From NCBI RefSeq assembly GCF_020215645.1, contig NZ_CP084058.1:4898001-4962000 (forward strand): a stretch of DNA of 64,000 nt. The letters are read 5' to 3'. Below, piece after piece: positions 42,668 through 51,843 of this stretch. The notes beneath the pieces are model-generated. The model did no database searches. It saw nothing but the letters and a program-made list of their open reading frames with translations, and had not been told where the DNA came from. Made by a program: the position numbers and the translations under genes. Position 1 is the stretch's first letter, and each line of letters starts with the position of its first letter. This stretch comes from Nonomuraea gerenzanensis. Lineage in GTDB: Bacteria; Actinomycetota; Actinomycetes; Streptosporangiales; Streptosporangiaceae.

Positions 42668-45600
42668 GTGAAAATGATTCGAGCGTTATGTGACAGGACT
42701 CCCGGGCGGGCGGCGGGGGTCATCGGCACCGTGCTCGCCCTGCTTGTCGTGGGCAGCCCGATGACCGAGGCCGCGGCTGCGGACCCGCCCGCCGCGCCGG
42801 TGTGCGAGCGCCAGGTGGTGCTGGAGGCGTGGGTCACGGGCGGCGTGAACGTGCGTCCGGCCGCCGAGCAGGCGCTGCTCGGGGACAGGGCGGCGATCTG
42901 CGCTCTGCTGGCCGAGCTGCCCGGGCTCGTGGCGCGCGACGACCGCGAGCAGGCCGGCCGCATCAAGGCCCACGGCGGGCCCGAGGTGGCCGCCGCCGCC
43001 AACGCCGCCCTGATGTCGGACGACTCCGGCGCCGTGGTGAAGTTCCTCGACGGCGGCTGGGAGAGCGCCAGGGAGATCGACCTGCGCGCCAGCGTGAACG
43101 CGATGAAGGCGGCGGGCGGGCCGGAGGTCAGGGCCGCCGCGAACGCGGTGCTGCGCAACGGGTCGCGGGAGGCCCTGGGGCAGTTCGTCGAGTCGGGCTG
43201 GCGGCTGCCATTCCGGCTGGACCTGCGGGCGGTCGTCAACCGGGCGATGGCCGGAGGCGGCCCGCAGGTGCAGGCGGCGGCGAACCGGGCGCTCCAGGAC
43301 GGCAGCCTGGAGATGCAGGAGCGGTTCGTCCAGATCGACTGGGGCGTGGCCCAGGCCAGGGACAACGAGAGCCAGACCCTGAACGATCTGCGGGCGAGCG
43401 CCACGGAGGCGACCCGCCGCGCGGCGTTCGAGACGGTCTCGGCGGTCGCGCAGGCCGAGCGGGCCAAGGCCGAGGCGGCGGCGGCCAAGAGCGACGCGCA
43501 GGAGGCGGAACGCCTCGCCTCGCTGGCCGGGCGCGAGTCGGCGGAGGCCAGACGCCAGGCCCAGCGCGCGGCCGAGGCCGCCGACCGCGCCGCGATCGCC
43601 TCCAGCGTCGCCGTACAGGCCGCGCGGGCAGCCGCGGAGGCCGCGCGCGCGGCAGCGGGCGCCGCCGGGCGCGCGGCGACCGCGGCGGCGCGGGCGCACA
43701 CGAAGTCCGACGAGGCGTGGGCGGCAGCGGCGGCAGCGGAGCTGGACGCCGAGGCCGCCGCGGCGGCGGAGAACCACAACAAGGTCATGCGGCAGATCGG
43801 CCCGCAGATCTCCGCCTGGCTCTCGCCCATCGACCAGATCACCGCCGTGACCCAGCAGGCCTACGCCGCGGTCGCCGCCGCCGACTCGGCGCGGGCCAAC
43901 ACCGAGGCCGCCGGGCGCGCGGCCGAGGCCGCCGGCCGCTACGCGGGGGAGGCCAGCGCCGAGGCGAAGGCCGCGTTCGCGGCGGCGGCGCGGGCGGGGG
44001 CGAGCGCGGAACGGGCGAAGCGCGCCACCGCCGAGACGGTGCGCCAGGCCGACATCGCCAAGGACGCCGCCGGCAAGGCGCGGGACGCCGCGACACGCGC
44101 GGTGTCGTACGCGGAGCAGGCGGCGAGCGCCGCCGCGAGCGCGGCCCAGCACGCGGGCAACGCCGTCAACGCGGCCGAGCTGGCGACGCAGCACGCCGAC
44201 AACGCCTACCGCGCGGCGGAGGACGCGTTGCGGGCCGCCGAGACGGCCCAGGTCGTGTACAAGGCGGCGCGGACGGCGGACGCCGAACGACTCCGGCACG
44301 AGCTGGAGCTGGAGCTGTCGTTCGCCCGGCACATCAGCCAGAAGGCCGCGCAGGCCCGGCTGGGGGACGCCCGCGGCTTCGGCGTGCCGATCCGCCGCTA
44401 TCACACGCCGCAGATCGACGCGCTGATCGCCGAGGTCGCCGACCCGCGGACAGAGGCCGCCGTGGCGGCCCGCAAGGCGCGGGAGGTGGCCCGCTACTTC
44501 GCGACCGTGCCCGGCACCTGGACCAGCTCGGCGGCCATGAAGGCGCTCGGCGAGGACGACGACGTCCGCGCCGTCGAGTTCGTCAGGAGCGGGCTGGCAG
44601 CGGCGCAGGAGCAGGACGACCGCACGACCCTGACCGGTCTCATGGTCACCGGCACCCCCGCCATGAGAGCCGCCGCGCAGCGCGCCCTCGACGGCGCCTG
44701 GGCCGGCGTCGTCGCCTTCCTCGACGACCCCGACTACCCCGAGCGGGCCGCCGAACAGCGGGAGCGGGTCGGCCGGATCCTCGCCGAGGCCCGCGACGCC
44801 GGCCACGCGCAGACCGAGGAGGCGGCGAACCTCGCCCTGCGCTCCGGCGATCCGGCCGCGCTGGAGGAGTTCCTGGAGGTCAAGCACAACACCGCCTACA
44901 CGATGGACGTCCGGGCCAAGGTCGGCGCGATCGCCGGTGACGGCTCCCACGGCACCGAGGTGCGCAACGGCGCCCAGGTCGCGCTCGCCGGCACGACGGC
45001 GATGCAGGCCGAGTTCCTGGAGGTGGGGCGGCATCGCGCGGCCGAGCGGGACTACGCGACAGCGACGCACAACTACATCGCCACGTCCCTGATGATCGAG
45101 ACCTCGCAGATCGCGCAGCGCGCCGTCGACTTCGCGCGCACCGCGCAGGCCGCGGCGGCGCAGGCCCGCGGCTCCGCCGAGGAGGCCATCGGGTACGCCG
45201 GCGACGCCGGCAGAGCGGCCGACCAGGCGCGGACGTTCGCCACCGAGGCCGTCGCGCACGCCCGCGACGCCGCCGCGTCCGCCGAACGGGCCGCGCAGTC
45301 CGTCCGCACCGCCGCCGCGGCGGCCCAGCAGGCGGAGCAGTCGGCGGGCAGGGCGTCCCTGTCGGCGCGCTGGGCCCGGGCCTCGGCGGTCTCGGCGGCA
45401 CAGGACGCGGCCGGCGCCTACGCCGCCTACGACACCGCCTACGCGGCGCAGATCCGGGCCGGCCAGAGCGCCTCGGAGGCGGCCAGGATCGCCGCCGAGG
45501 TGTTCGAGCACTATCGGGAGGAGGCCCAGCGCCGCCTCAACACGCTGAAGGGGGAGTGGCTGGGGCACTGCGAATGGGGGCCGGAGGACGGCCTGCCCGG

Positions 45601-46744
45601 CTACAACGACTGCAACGCCTACGTGGAGAAGATCCTCAACGACCCCAAGGGCCCGCTGCACGACCCGGAGGGCTATGCGAGCAGGAACGCCGACAAGTGC
45701 CGGCGCCAGTTCGTCGGCAAGGCCCTGGACGCCTGCCTGTCCGTGGTCATGAGCCCGCTGTTCTCCTTCGCCAAGACGGGCATCTCCGACCGGGAGACCG
45801 AGACGCACCGGCTCGCCGAGGAGTACATCGCCCTGACAGGGCTGGACCTGATCAACGCCGCCTCCCAGTACTCGCTGATCGGTGACTGCAAGTCCGCCGC
45901 CACGCGAAGCGTGCTCAGCGCGGGCAAGAGCTTCTCCGACTGCATCAGCGGGGCCCTCGACCTGTCCGAGGATCCCGACTGGGACAAGTACGCGAGCCAG
46001 TGGAAGGGCACCTTCGTGGAGTCGCTCATCCCGGAGGAGCTGCGCTTCGCCGAGTACAACTCGGTCTGGGGGCCGATGTACCTGCTCCACCACCTGTCCG
46101 ACCGGACCGTCATCGTGGCGACGTACGAGTCCGCGCTGGCGACCTCGCTCGTGCGGATGCTGCCGATCGGCTGCGTCCAGGACGGCGGGCACTGCCCGTA
46201 CGAGGACGCCGCGTCCCAGCTCAAGGACGTGAGCGAGTCGATCAAGCGGCTCAACAACCAGGGCTACCTCGTCGACGAGTCAGGCCGGGTGCTCGACGCG
46301 AGCGGGCTGCCGATCGCGAGTCTCCCCCCGGCCGACGACCTCGGGAAGTGGGCGGAATACACGGTCGAGAGCGGGCTGCACGACGACCTGGCCGCCCTCG
46401 GACACCGCCTCGACCTGCTGTACAGGCAGCAGTTCGGGCTGCCCGTCGCGCCTCCGGCCTGGCACCTGGAGACGCAGCTCGCCTATCGCGTCGCCACGCG
46501 CGAGGTGGCGCTGCGTGACTCCACGCTGCGGCTCGTCATGAACAACCCGGGCGGGGTCTGCGACGCGGTGCCGATCAGCGGCACCGGGCCCGACCGGCAG
46601 CGGCAGGCCGTGGCGGGGTGCGTCCAGGCCGTCAAGCTGCTGCTGCCGGCCGGCACCACGATGATCATTTACTATCCCGATCCGGACCATCCTGCGGAAC
46701 TGCTGGAGGTGACCGTGCACGGGGCCGGGCGCTGGCTGGACTGA
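42668..46744 (+). CDS. Giant secreted ALF-repeat protein with C-terminal deaminase-like toxin domain
   Basis: A 1358-residue exported protein. It has a signal peptide (to about residue 38) and short ALF-type helical repeats (about 45-230; AANAALMSDDSGAVVKFL, AANAVLRNGSREALGQFV). A long Ala-rich coiled coil (about 240-545), a second ALF block (about 610-790) and a second coiled coil (about 800-960) follow. A Cys-containing middle region precedes the C-terminal domain. That domain has WHLETQ (H1266, E1268), MNNPGGVC (C1298) and GC (C1318) followed by LLPAGTTMIIYYPD. This fits the HxE...C...C zinc site of SCP1.201/DddA-like deaminases with an insertion between the cysteines. No immunity gene is evident downstream. 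GTG 42668 or ATG 42674 may be the start. Confidence 0.8.
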   Translation: MKMIRALCDRTPGRAAGVIGTVLALLVVGSPMTEAAAADPPAAPVCERQVVLEAWVTGGVNVRPAAEQALLGDRAAICALLAELPGLVARDDREQAGRIKAHGGPEVAAAANAALMSDDSGAVVKFLDGGWESAREIDLRASVNAMKAAGGPEVRAAANAVLRNGSREALGQFVESGWRLPFRLDLRAVVNRAMAGGGPQVQAAANRALQDGSLEMQERFVQIDWGVAQARDNESQTLNDLRASATEATRRAAFETVSAVAQAERAKAEAAAAKSDAQEAERLASLAGRESAEARRQAQRAAEAADRAAIASSVAVQAARAAAEAARAAAGAAGRAATAAARAHTKSDEAWAAAAAAELDAEAAAAAENHNKVMRQIGPQISAWLSPIDQITAVTQQAYAAVAAADSARANTEAAGRAAEAAGRYAGEASAEAKAAFAAAARAGASAERAKRATAETVRQADIAKDAAGKARDAATRAVSYAEQAASAAASAAQHAGNAVNAAELATQHADNAYRAAEDALRAAETAQVVYKAARTADAERLRHELELELSFARHISQKAAQARLGDARGFGVPIRRYHTPQIDALIAEVADPRTEAAVAARKAREVARYFATVPGTWTSSAAMKALGEDDDVRAVEFVRSGLAAAQEQDDRTTLTGLMVTGTPAMRAAAQRALDGAWAGVVAFLDDPDYPERAAEQRERVGRILAEARDAGHAQTEEAANLALRSGDPAALEEFLEVKHNTAYTMDVRAKVGAIAGDGSHGTEVRNGAQVALAGTTAMQAEFLEVGRHRAAERDYATATHNYIATSLMIETSQIAQRAVDFARTAQAAAAQARGSAEEAIGYAGDAGRAADQARTFATEAVAHARDAAASAERAAQSVRTAAAAAQQAEQSAGRASLSARWARASAVSAAQDAAGAYAAYDTAYAAQIRAGQSASEAARIAAEVFEHYREEAQRRLNTLKGEWLGHCEWGPEDGLPGYNDCNAYVEKILNDPKGPLHDPEGYASRNADKCRRQFVGKALDACLSVVMSPLFSFAKTGISDRETETHRLAEEYIALTGLDLINAASQYSLIGDCKSAATRSVLSAGKSFSDCISGALDLSEDPDWDKYASQWKGTFVESLIPEELRFAEYNSVWGPMYLLHHLSDRTVIVATYESALATSLVRMLPIGCVQDGGHCPYEDAASQLKDVSESIKRLNNQGYLVDESGRVLDASGLPIASLPPADDLGKWAEYTVESGLHDDLAALGHRLDLLYRQQFGLPVAPPAWHLETQLAYRVATREVALRDSTLRLVMNNPGGVCDAVPISGTGPDRQRQAVAGCVQAVKLLLPAGTTMIIYYPDPDHPAELLEVTVHGAGRWLD

Positions 46745-46940
46745 AGCCGCCGGTCGTCCGTGAGCGCGGGGAGGGCGCGGTCGTCGGGAGACGCCGCGCC
46801 CACACCCTGTGACCGGGTGCCGAGAGGCGGCGCACGAGGCCCCGGACGATCACGATGCGACATTTCGGCGCGGCGCCTGTCCGGAATCCCCTGGCTCGTT
46901 CGTCACCATGGTGAAGGCACACCGATCCAAGGAGCACCCG

Positions 46941-47276
46941 ATGAAGTACATGATGTTCGTCTGCACCGACGCCCAGCCCGACACGGACCGGAGCGACCTG
47001 CCGGACATCGAGGCGTGGGTGGCGCAGAACGACGCTCAAGGGCGGCGCCTGCGAGGCGCGGAGCTGGCTCCGGAATCCGTGGCCACCACCGTCCGCGTGC
47101 GGGCAGGCGAGCTGATCCTCTCCGACGGCCCGTTCGCCGAGACCAAGGAGGTGATCGTAGGCTTCGACCTGCTCGAATGCGAGAACCTGGACGAGGCGAT
47201 CGAGGTGGCCCGCGCTCACCCGATGGCCAGGGCGGGACGGCTGGAGTTGCGCCCGTTCGCCGATTCCGGGCAGTGA
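46941..47276 (+). CDS. YCII-related DGPF-domain protein
   Basis: A 111-residue small protein of the YCII/DGPF family. It contains the namesake SDGPFAETKEVIVGFDL. DGPF proteins are always found with ECF42-group sigma factors and are thought to act with or be regulated by them. The biochemical role is unsettled. AAGGAG (46929-46934) precedes the ATG. The stop overlaps the sigma-factor GTG as GTGA, confirming the pair as one operon. Upstream (46745-46940) is a plain intergenic region with no gene. Confidence 0.9.
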   Translation: MKYMMFVCTDAQPDTDRSDLPDIEAWVAQNDAQGRRLRGAELAPESVATTVRVRAGELILSDGPFAETKEVIVGFDLLECENLDEAIEVARAHPMARAGRLELRPFADSGQ

Positions 47277-48481
47277 CGGCGGATCTGGCCGCGGTCGCCG
47301 CCGACGCCTATCCGCGGGTGGTCGCGAGGCTGATCCGCATGACGGGCGACTGGACGCTGGCCGAGGACTGCGCTCAGGAGGCGTTGACCTCGGCCGTGCA
47401 GCGGTGGCCGCGGGAGGGCGTACCGGCCAACCCCGGCGGCTGGCTCATGACGGTGGCGCGCAACTGCGCCGTCGACGTGCTCAGGCGCGGCTCGGTGGAG
47501 CGCCGCAAGCTGGCGGAGCTGGGCGCACTGACGCCGACCGAGGAGGAGGGCCCGGAGACCCTCGATGATGAGGAGATCGTGGACGACCGGTTGCGGCTCA
47601 TCTTCACCTGTTGTCATCCGGCGCTGGCCCTGGAGTCCCGGGTGGCCCTGACGCTGCGGACGATCTGCGCGGTGCCGACCGCGGAGGTCGCCCGCGCCTT
47701 CCTGGTCTCCGAGTCGACCATGACCCGCCGCCTGACCCGCGCCAAGAGGAAGATCGTCGAAGCGCGGATCCCGTACCGGGTGCCCACCGGTCCGGCCCTG
47801 GCCGAACGGCTGCCCGGGGTTCTGGCCGTGCTGTATCTGCTGTTCACGCAGGGCTACAACGCCGACGGCGAGCCGGCGTTCGCCGCGGAGGCGATCCGGC
47901 TGGCGCGGCTGCTGCGCCGGCTCATGCCCGGGCAGAGCGAGGTGTCGGCGCTGCTCGCCCTCTTCCTCCTGCAGCACTCCCGCCGCCACGCCCGCCAGGA
48001 CGCCGAGGGCAACCTGCTCTCCCTGGAACGGCAGGACCGCTCCCTCTGGGACCGGGACGCGATCGCCGAGGGCCTGGACCTCGTCGCCGGTCTCGATCGG
48101 GACGGCCCGTACGGGCTGCAGGCCCGCATCGCCGCCTGTCACGCCACCGCTCCGTCGCCGCCCGAGACGGACTGGCCGGAGATAGCCGGGCACTACGACG
48201 AGCTGGCCCGGATCCACCCGACGCCCGTGGTCGAGCTGAATCGGGCCGTGGCGCACGGCTACGCCTACGGCCCGCGGGCCGGCCTGGCGATGCTGGCCAG
48301 GGCGCGGTCGGGCGGCGGCCTGCACGACCATCCGCTCGCCCTCGCCGCCGAAGCCGACCTCACCTCGAGAATCGGCGACCACACCCGGGCCGCGGCCCTG
48401 TTCCGGCAGGCGGCGGCCGTCGCCCACAGCGAGCCGGAGCGCCGTGCGCTGCTCGACCGCGCCGAGGAGAACGCCCGATAG
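47273..48481 (+). CDS. ECF42-group RNA polymerase sigma factor with C-terminal extension
   Basis: A 402-residue extracytoplasmic-function sigma factor. Sigma2 (ARLIRMTGDWTLAEDCAQEAL...) and sigma4 (ALTLRTICAVPTAEVARAFLVSESTMTRRLTRAKRKI) are followed by a long helical extension of about 200 residues with TPR-like character (LYLLFTQGYNADG, RLARLLRRLMP, ELNRAVAHGYAYG). This architecture and the upstream DGPF gene are hallmarks of ECF42, in which the extension, not an anti-sigma factor, is needed for activity. The GTG at 47273 overlaps the DGPF stop. Confidence 0.92.
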   Translation: MTADLAAVAADAYPRVVARLIRMTGDWTLAEDCAQEALTSAVQRWPREGVPANPGGWLMTVARNCAVDVLRRGSVERRKLAELGALTPTEEEGPETLDDEEIVDDRLRLIFTCCHPALALESRVALTLRTICAVPTAEVARAFLVSESTMTRRLTRAKRKIVEARIPYRVPTGPALAERLPGVLAVLYLLFTQGYNADGEPAFAAEAIRLARLLRRLMPGQSEVSALLALFLLQHSRRHARQDAEGNLLSLERQDRSLWDRDAIAEGLDLVAGLDRDGPYGLQARIAACHATAPSPPETDWPEIAGHYDELARIHPTPVVELNRAVAHGYAYGPRAGLAMLARARSGGGLHDHPLALAAEADLTSRIGDHTRAAALFRQAAAVAHSEPERRALLDRAEENAR

Positions 48482-48845
48482 GACCGGAGGCCGCGGGCAT
48501 CGCGCAGAATTACTGTCCGTGACCATGGGATGACGGCGGAACGGAGAAATAAGCGGAGAAAATCCGGGCGAGCCCGATTCGGACGGTCGCCGCCGTTGAT
48601 TCGGTCATCTCGCCCCCGCATGTGAGGCGAGGCATTTACACAGCTCGGAGCCGTGAATACGGCTCCCATCGCGGTTGATCACTCTGCGTGTTCGGGAGTG
48701 AGTAAATGTGACTGATTTGCCCCTGTTTTTCATAGTTTCAAGGGCTCGTCAGGGGTTTGCTGGTTATTTGACTATCTTGGCGTCCTCGGAATACTGGGTG
48801 AGCGAACGGCGCCGATTCGCCCTTTCCTCCTAGCTCAGGACTGTC
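48482..48845. promoter_or_regulatory. 364-bp region between sigma factor and conservon: hairpin and promoter
   Basis: A perfect hairpin GGAGCCGTGAATACGGCTCC (48647-48666; eight-pair stem, four-base loop) stands in an AT-richer spacer. A promoter-like pair TTGACT (48768-48773) and AATACT (48790-48795), 16 bp apart, lies 51 bases before the cvnA ATG. The hairpin could end the sigma transcript or serve as an operator. No gene is present. Confidence 0.5.
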
Positions 48846-50480
48846 ATGCCGCCAGATTTTGTCAGCGTCGCGATAGTGGCAGGCGTCGTCGCCCTCGCCC
48901 TCGCAGGCGTGCTGATCTACCGCCACCGCGTTCTCCGTGAGCTCACCCAGACCCGCGCGCAGCTGACCGAAACCCGGCACGCGCACGAACGCCTGTCCCG
49001 CGAGGGCGCCCAGCGGGAGCAGCGGCTGCGGCAGGCCGAACATCAGGCCAGGGAGGCCGAGCATCAGGCCAGGGAGGCCGAGCGCCAGGCCAGGGAGGCC
49101 GCCGAGGAGGCCCGTGAGCTGCGCGCCCAGCAGGACCTGGCGCGCGGCGAGGCCGAACACCTGCTGTCCACCCGGATCCCGGCGCTGGTCCGCCACCTGC
49201 GTGCCCCGCACGTGACCGTTCCGGGGCTGCGGGATCCGGCGCTGGCCGGCACCGAGGTCGACCGGCAGCACCTCGCCGTGCTCGACGCGGTCTCCGGCGC
49301 CGTGCGCGAGGAGACGGTGCGCATCGACGAGGCGGCTCAGGCGATCGTGCGGGGCGCGATGGCCCGCGTGCAGACCCAGGCGCTGCGCGCCCAGGACCTG
49401 CTGGCCGCCGTGCAGCAGCGCTACAGCGGCGACGAGCACACCGAGCTGCTGCGCGAGGTGCTGGGGCTCGACATGTTCAACGAGCTCATCGTGCGCCGGG
49501 CCCAGGCCACCGGCATCGCCTGCGGCGCCACGGCCGGGCTCTCGCGCGACGACACCTACCTCGTGGACCTCGTGGTGGGCGCCATCGCCCGGGTCGAGAA
49601 CTTCGACCAGCGTATCGAAGGGCCGGCCAACCACCTGCGCCGCCGGGTCGGCGTGGCCGCCAGGGCCGCCGAGCCGATCCTGTTCGTCACCTCCGAGCTG
49701 CTGGCCAACGCGGTCCATCACTCCCACGGCACGCTCAAGGTGACGATCGCCGTCCATGAGACCAACACGGGCGCGGCCATCGTCATCGACGACGCCGGGG
49801 TGGGGCTGAACGAGGAGCAGTACGCGCGGGCCAGCCGGCTGCTGAGCGGCCGGCACGCGGTGCGGCTGGTCGACCTCGGCAACCCGCCCCACACCGGATG
49901 GGCGGCCATCGGGCGGCAGGTCGCCCAGTACGGCATGCAGGTGACGGTGAAGAAGAGCGCCTACGGCGGTGTCCAGGCCGTGGTGAGCGTCCCCGCGGGC
50001 CTGCTGGTGGAGATGCCCGAGAACACCCGCCCGTCGGTGCTCGCGCCCGAGCCGGTCAGGCCCGTCGTGGCGGCGGCGCCGTTCCAGCGCCGCATGCCCG
50101 AGCGCGAGGCCGTGCCGCAGCCGGTGCCCGCCTCCGCCTCCGCCTCAGCCTCCGCCGCCGCTGCCTCCCCCTCCGCCTCCGCCTCCGCCGCCGCCCCGCG
50201 CCCCGTGCGGGGAGCGGCTGACGCGGTGCCCGCGCGGGCGACGGCGCTGACCGACGCGCCGACCGACCCGGGCACCACCCCTGCCGGGGCCGGGAGCCTT
50301 CCCGGGTTGCCGCAGCGCCGCCGCCAGTCGCCGCGACGCGCCCCGTCCAGCGCCGCCGCCGCCCCTCTCACCACGCCGGAGGAGGCCCAGAAGCGGTGGG
50401 GCGACTTCCAGACGGGCGCGGAAGCGGGCCGCCGCGAAGCGATGCCGTCTCAGCAGGACGACGCGACCGAAGGGAACTGA
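48846..50480 (+). CDS. cvnA: Conservon sensor-kinase-like protein CvnA
   Basis: A 544-residue membrane-bound histidine-kinase-like ATPase. It has one N-terminal transmembrane helix (about residues 7-25) and a long charged coiled coil (about 30-105, with AEHQAREAE repeats). A helical dimer region follows, then an HATPase_c fold with ELLANAVHHSHG and VIDDAGVGLNEEQ. No phosphorylatable HisKA box is visible, as usual for CvnA. The C-terminal 150 residues are Pro/Ala/Ser-rich. In conservons CvnA acts as membrane receptor for the G-protein-like CvnB-CvnC-CvnD complex. It is the first gene of the operon. Confidence 0.9.
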   Translation: MPPDFVSVAIVAGVVALALAGVLIYRHRVLRELTQTRAQLTETRHAHERLSREGAQREQRLRQAEHQAREAEHQAREAERQAREAAEEARELRAQQDLARGEAEHLLSTRIPALVRHLRAPHVTVPGLRDPALAGTEVDRQHLAVLDAVSGAVREETVRIDEAAQAIVRGAMARVQTQALRAQDLLAAVQQRYSGDEHTELLREVLGLDMFNELIVRRAQATGIACGATAGLSRDDTYLVDLVVGAIARVENFDQRIEGPANHLRRRVGVAARAAEPILFVTSELLANAVHHSHGTLKVTIAVHETNTGAAIVIDDAGVGLNEEQYARASRLLSGRHAVRLVDLGNPPHTGWAAIGRQVAQYGMQVTVKKSAYGGVQAVVSVPAGLLVEMPENTRPSVLAPEPVRPVVAAAPFQRRMPEREAVPQPVPASASASASAAAASPSASASAAAPRPVRGAADAVPARATALTDAPTDPGTTPAGAGSLPGLPQRRRQSPRRAPSSAAAAPLTTPEEAQKRWGDFQTGAEAGRREAMPSQQDDATEGN

Positions 50481-50487
50481 CCGCTCC

Positions 50488-50940
50488 ATGGACCACATCC
50501 CCGCCGCCACCCCCCGACCGCGCCGCCGGCCGCTGACGCTCGACGTGTCCTGGGTCCTGTCGCCGCTCCTGGCGCTGCCCGGTGTCGTCAGCGGCGTGGT
50601 GCTGAGCCGTGACGGGCTCATCCTCGGCGGTTCCGCCGACGTGAGCGTCGAGGCGGGAGAGCGTACGGCCGCGATGACGAGCTCGGTGCTGGGAGCGGCC
50701 CGCGCCCTGTGCGAGGGGCTCAGCAACGGCGCCGACGGCGAGGTGGTGGACATCGTCATCTCCGCGGGCACCGGCTACTACTACCTCGCCCCGGCGGGTG
50801 ACCGCGCCGCCATCGTCGTGGCCGCCACCGGAGCCGTCAACGTCGGGTCCCTCGCCTACGAGGTTCAGCTCCAGGTGCAGAAGCTGATCAAGGCGCTCAA
50901 CGACGCCAGCGCCGCCAGGACGCCGGAAACCCCGGCATGA
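50488..50940 (+). CDS. cvnB: Roadblock/LC7 protein CvnB
   Basis: A 150-residue roadblock/LC7-domain protein (LLALPGVVSGVVLSRDGLILGGSADVS at the start of the fold). Such proteins serve as GTPase-activating or scaffolding subunits for MglA/CvnD-type GTPases. A basic N-terminal tail PRPRRRPL precedes the domain. It starts eight bases after cvnA and overlaps cvnC as ATGA. The length is normal for the family. Confidence 0.92.
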   Translation: MDHIPAATPRPRRRPLTLDVSWVLSPLLALPGVVSGVVLSRDGLILGGSADVSVEAGERTAAMTSSVLGAARALCEGLSNGADGEVVDIVISAGTGYYYLAPAGDRAAIVVAATGAVNVGSLAYEVQLQVQKLIKALNDASAARTPETPA

Positions 50941-51287
50941 CCTCCGGACGGCAGCGCCGGCGTGTCGTCCCCGACTTCATGGCCGCCGCCAAGCTGGCCG
51001 TGCCCGAACACCTCAGCGTCGAACGGACGACCCTCGTCCACGTCGCCCCGGACGTGGCCCCCGAGGCGCTGGACCCGCCGGGCTCCCACCTGGTGAACCT
51101 CCTGGAGGAGGGTCCGCTGTCCGTCTACGAGTGCGCGGCGCACCTGGGCCTGCCGTACTGCGTGGTGCGGCTGCTCGTGGCGGGGCTGGCGGCCTCCGGC
51201 ACGCTGCTGACCCGGGATCCGCCCCGCGCGGACGGACCCGACCTAGAGATCTTGGAGTTGGTGCTCAGTGGCCTCCGCGCTCTCTGA
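50937..51287 (+). CDS. cvnC: DUF742 protein CvnC
   Basis: A 116-residue DUF742 protein. The family signature LLEEGPLSVYECAAHLGLPYCVVRLLVAGLA forms a winged-helix-like core. It starts by ATGA overlap with cvnB, and its end overlaps the start of cvnD by 20 bases. CvnC is a fixed component of the conservon signalling complex, with no enzymatic activity known. Confidence 0.92.
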   Translation: MTSGRQRRRVVPDFMAAAKLAVPEHLSVERTTLVHVAPDVAPEALDPPGSHLVNLLEEGPLSVYECAAHLGLPYCVVRLLVAGLAASGTLLTRDPPRADGPDLEILELVLSGLRAL

Positions 51288-51843
51288 AAGCCGGATCAGC
51301 GTCGACCACATCCCGGTCAAGCTGATCATCGCCGGGCCGTTCGGCGTGGGCAAGACGACCATGGTCAGCGCCCTGTCGGAGATCAAGCCCCTCAACACCG
51401 AAGAGGTCCTCACCCAGGCGGGCACGCTGGTCGACGACCTCACCGGCGTCAATGAGAAGACCACCACCACGACCGCCATCGACTTCGGCCGGCTCACGCT
51501 GCCCGGCGTGGTGCTGTACCTGTTCGGGGCTCCCGGGCAGACACGCTTCCAGGTGTTGTGGGAGGAGCTGGCTCGCGGTGCGCTGGGCGTGCTCGTGCTG
51601 GCCGACACCCGGCGCATCGACGACAGCTTCGCCGTCCTGGATCTGGTCGAGAACGCCGGCATCCGCTACGCGGTCGCGGTCAACCACTTCCCCGACTCGC
51701 CCGCATACCCGCCCGAGGCGCTGCGGCAGGCGCTGGACCTGGACCCGCGCACCCCGCTGCTGGTGTGCGACGCCCGTGACCCCGTCTCCGCCCGCGCCTC
51801 GCTGATCGCTCTGGTGGAGCACATCAAGGAACTGATGTCATGA
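51268..51843 (+). CDS. cvnD: Ras-like GTPase CvnD
   Basis: A 191-residue small GTPase. The P-loop is GPFGVGKTT (residues 23-31). The switch region NEKTTTTTAIDFG and the G3-like LFGAPGQTRF follow. The G4 NKxD motif is replaced by NHFP, as in other CvnD proteins. It would cycle between GDP and GTP under CvnB. The GTG start lies within the end of cvnC, and the stop overlaps cvnE as ATGA. Confidence 0.92.
   Translation: MASALSESRISVDHIPVKLIIAGPFGVGKTTMVSALSEIKPLNTEEVLTQAGTLVDDLTGVNEKTTTTTAIDFGRLTLPGVVLYLFGAPGQTRFQVLWEELARGALGVLVLADTRRIDDSFAVLDLVENAGIRYAVAVNHFPDSPAYPPEALRQALDLDPRTPLLVCDARDPVSARASLIALVEHIKELMS

Noticed and set aside
42686..46192. Very long open frame antisense to the ALF-repeat gene
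   Set aside because: The sense frame has a signal peptide, recognisable repeats and a deaminase-like end. The antisense product is Arg/Gly/Leu-rich composition noise, expected in DNA of this GC content.
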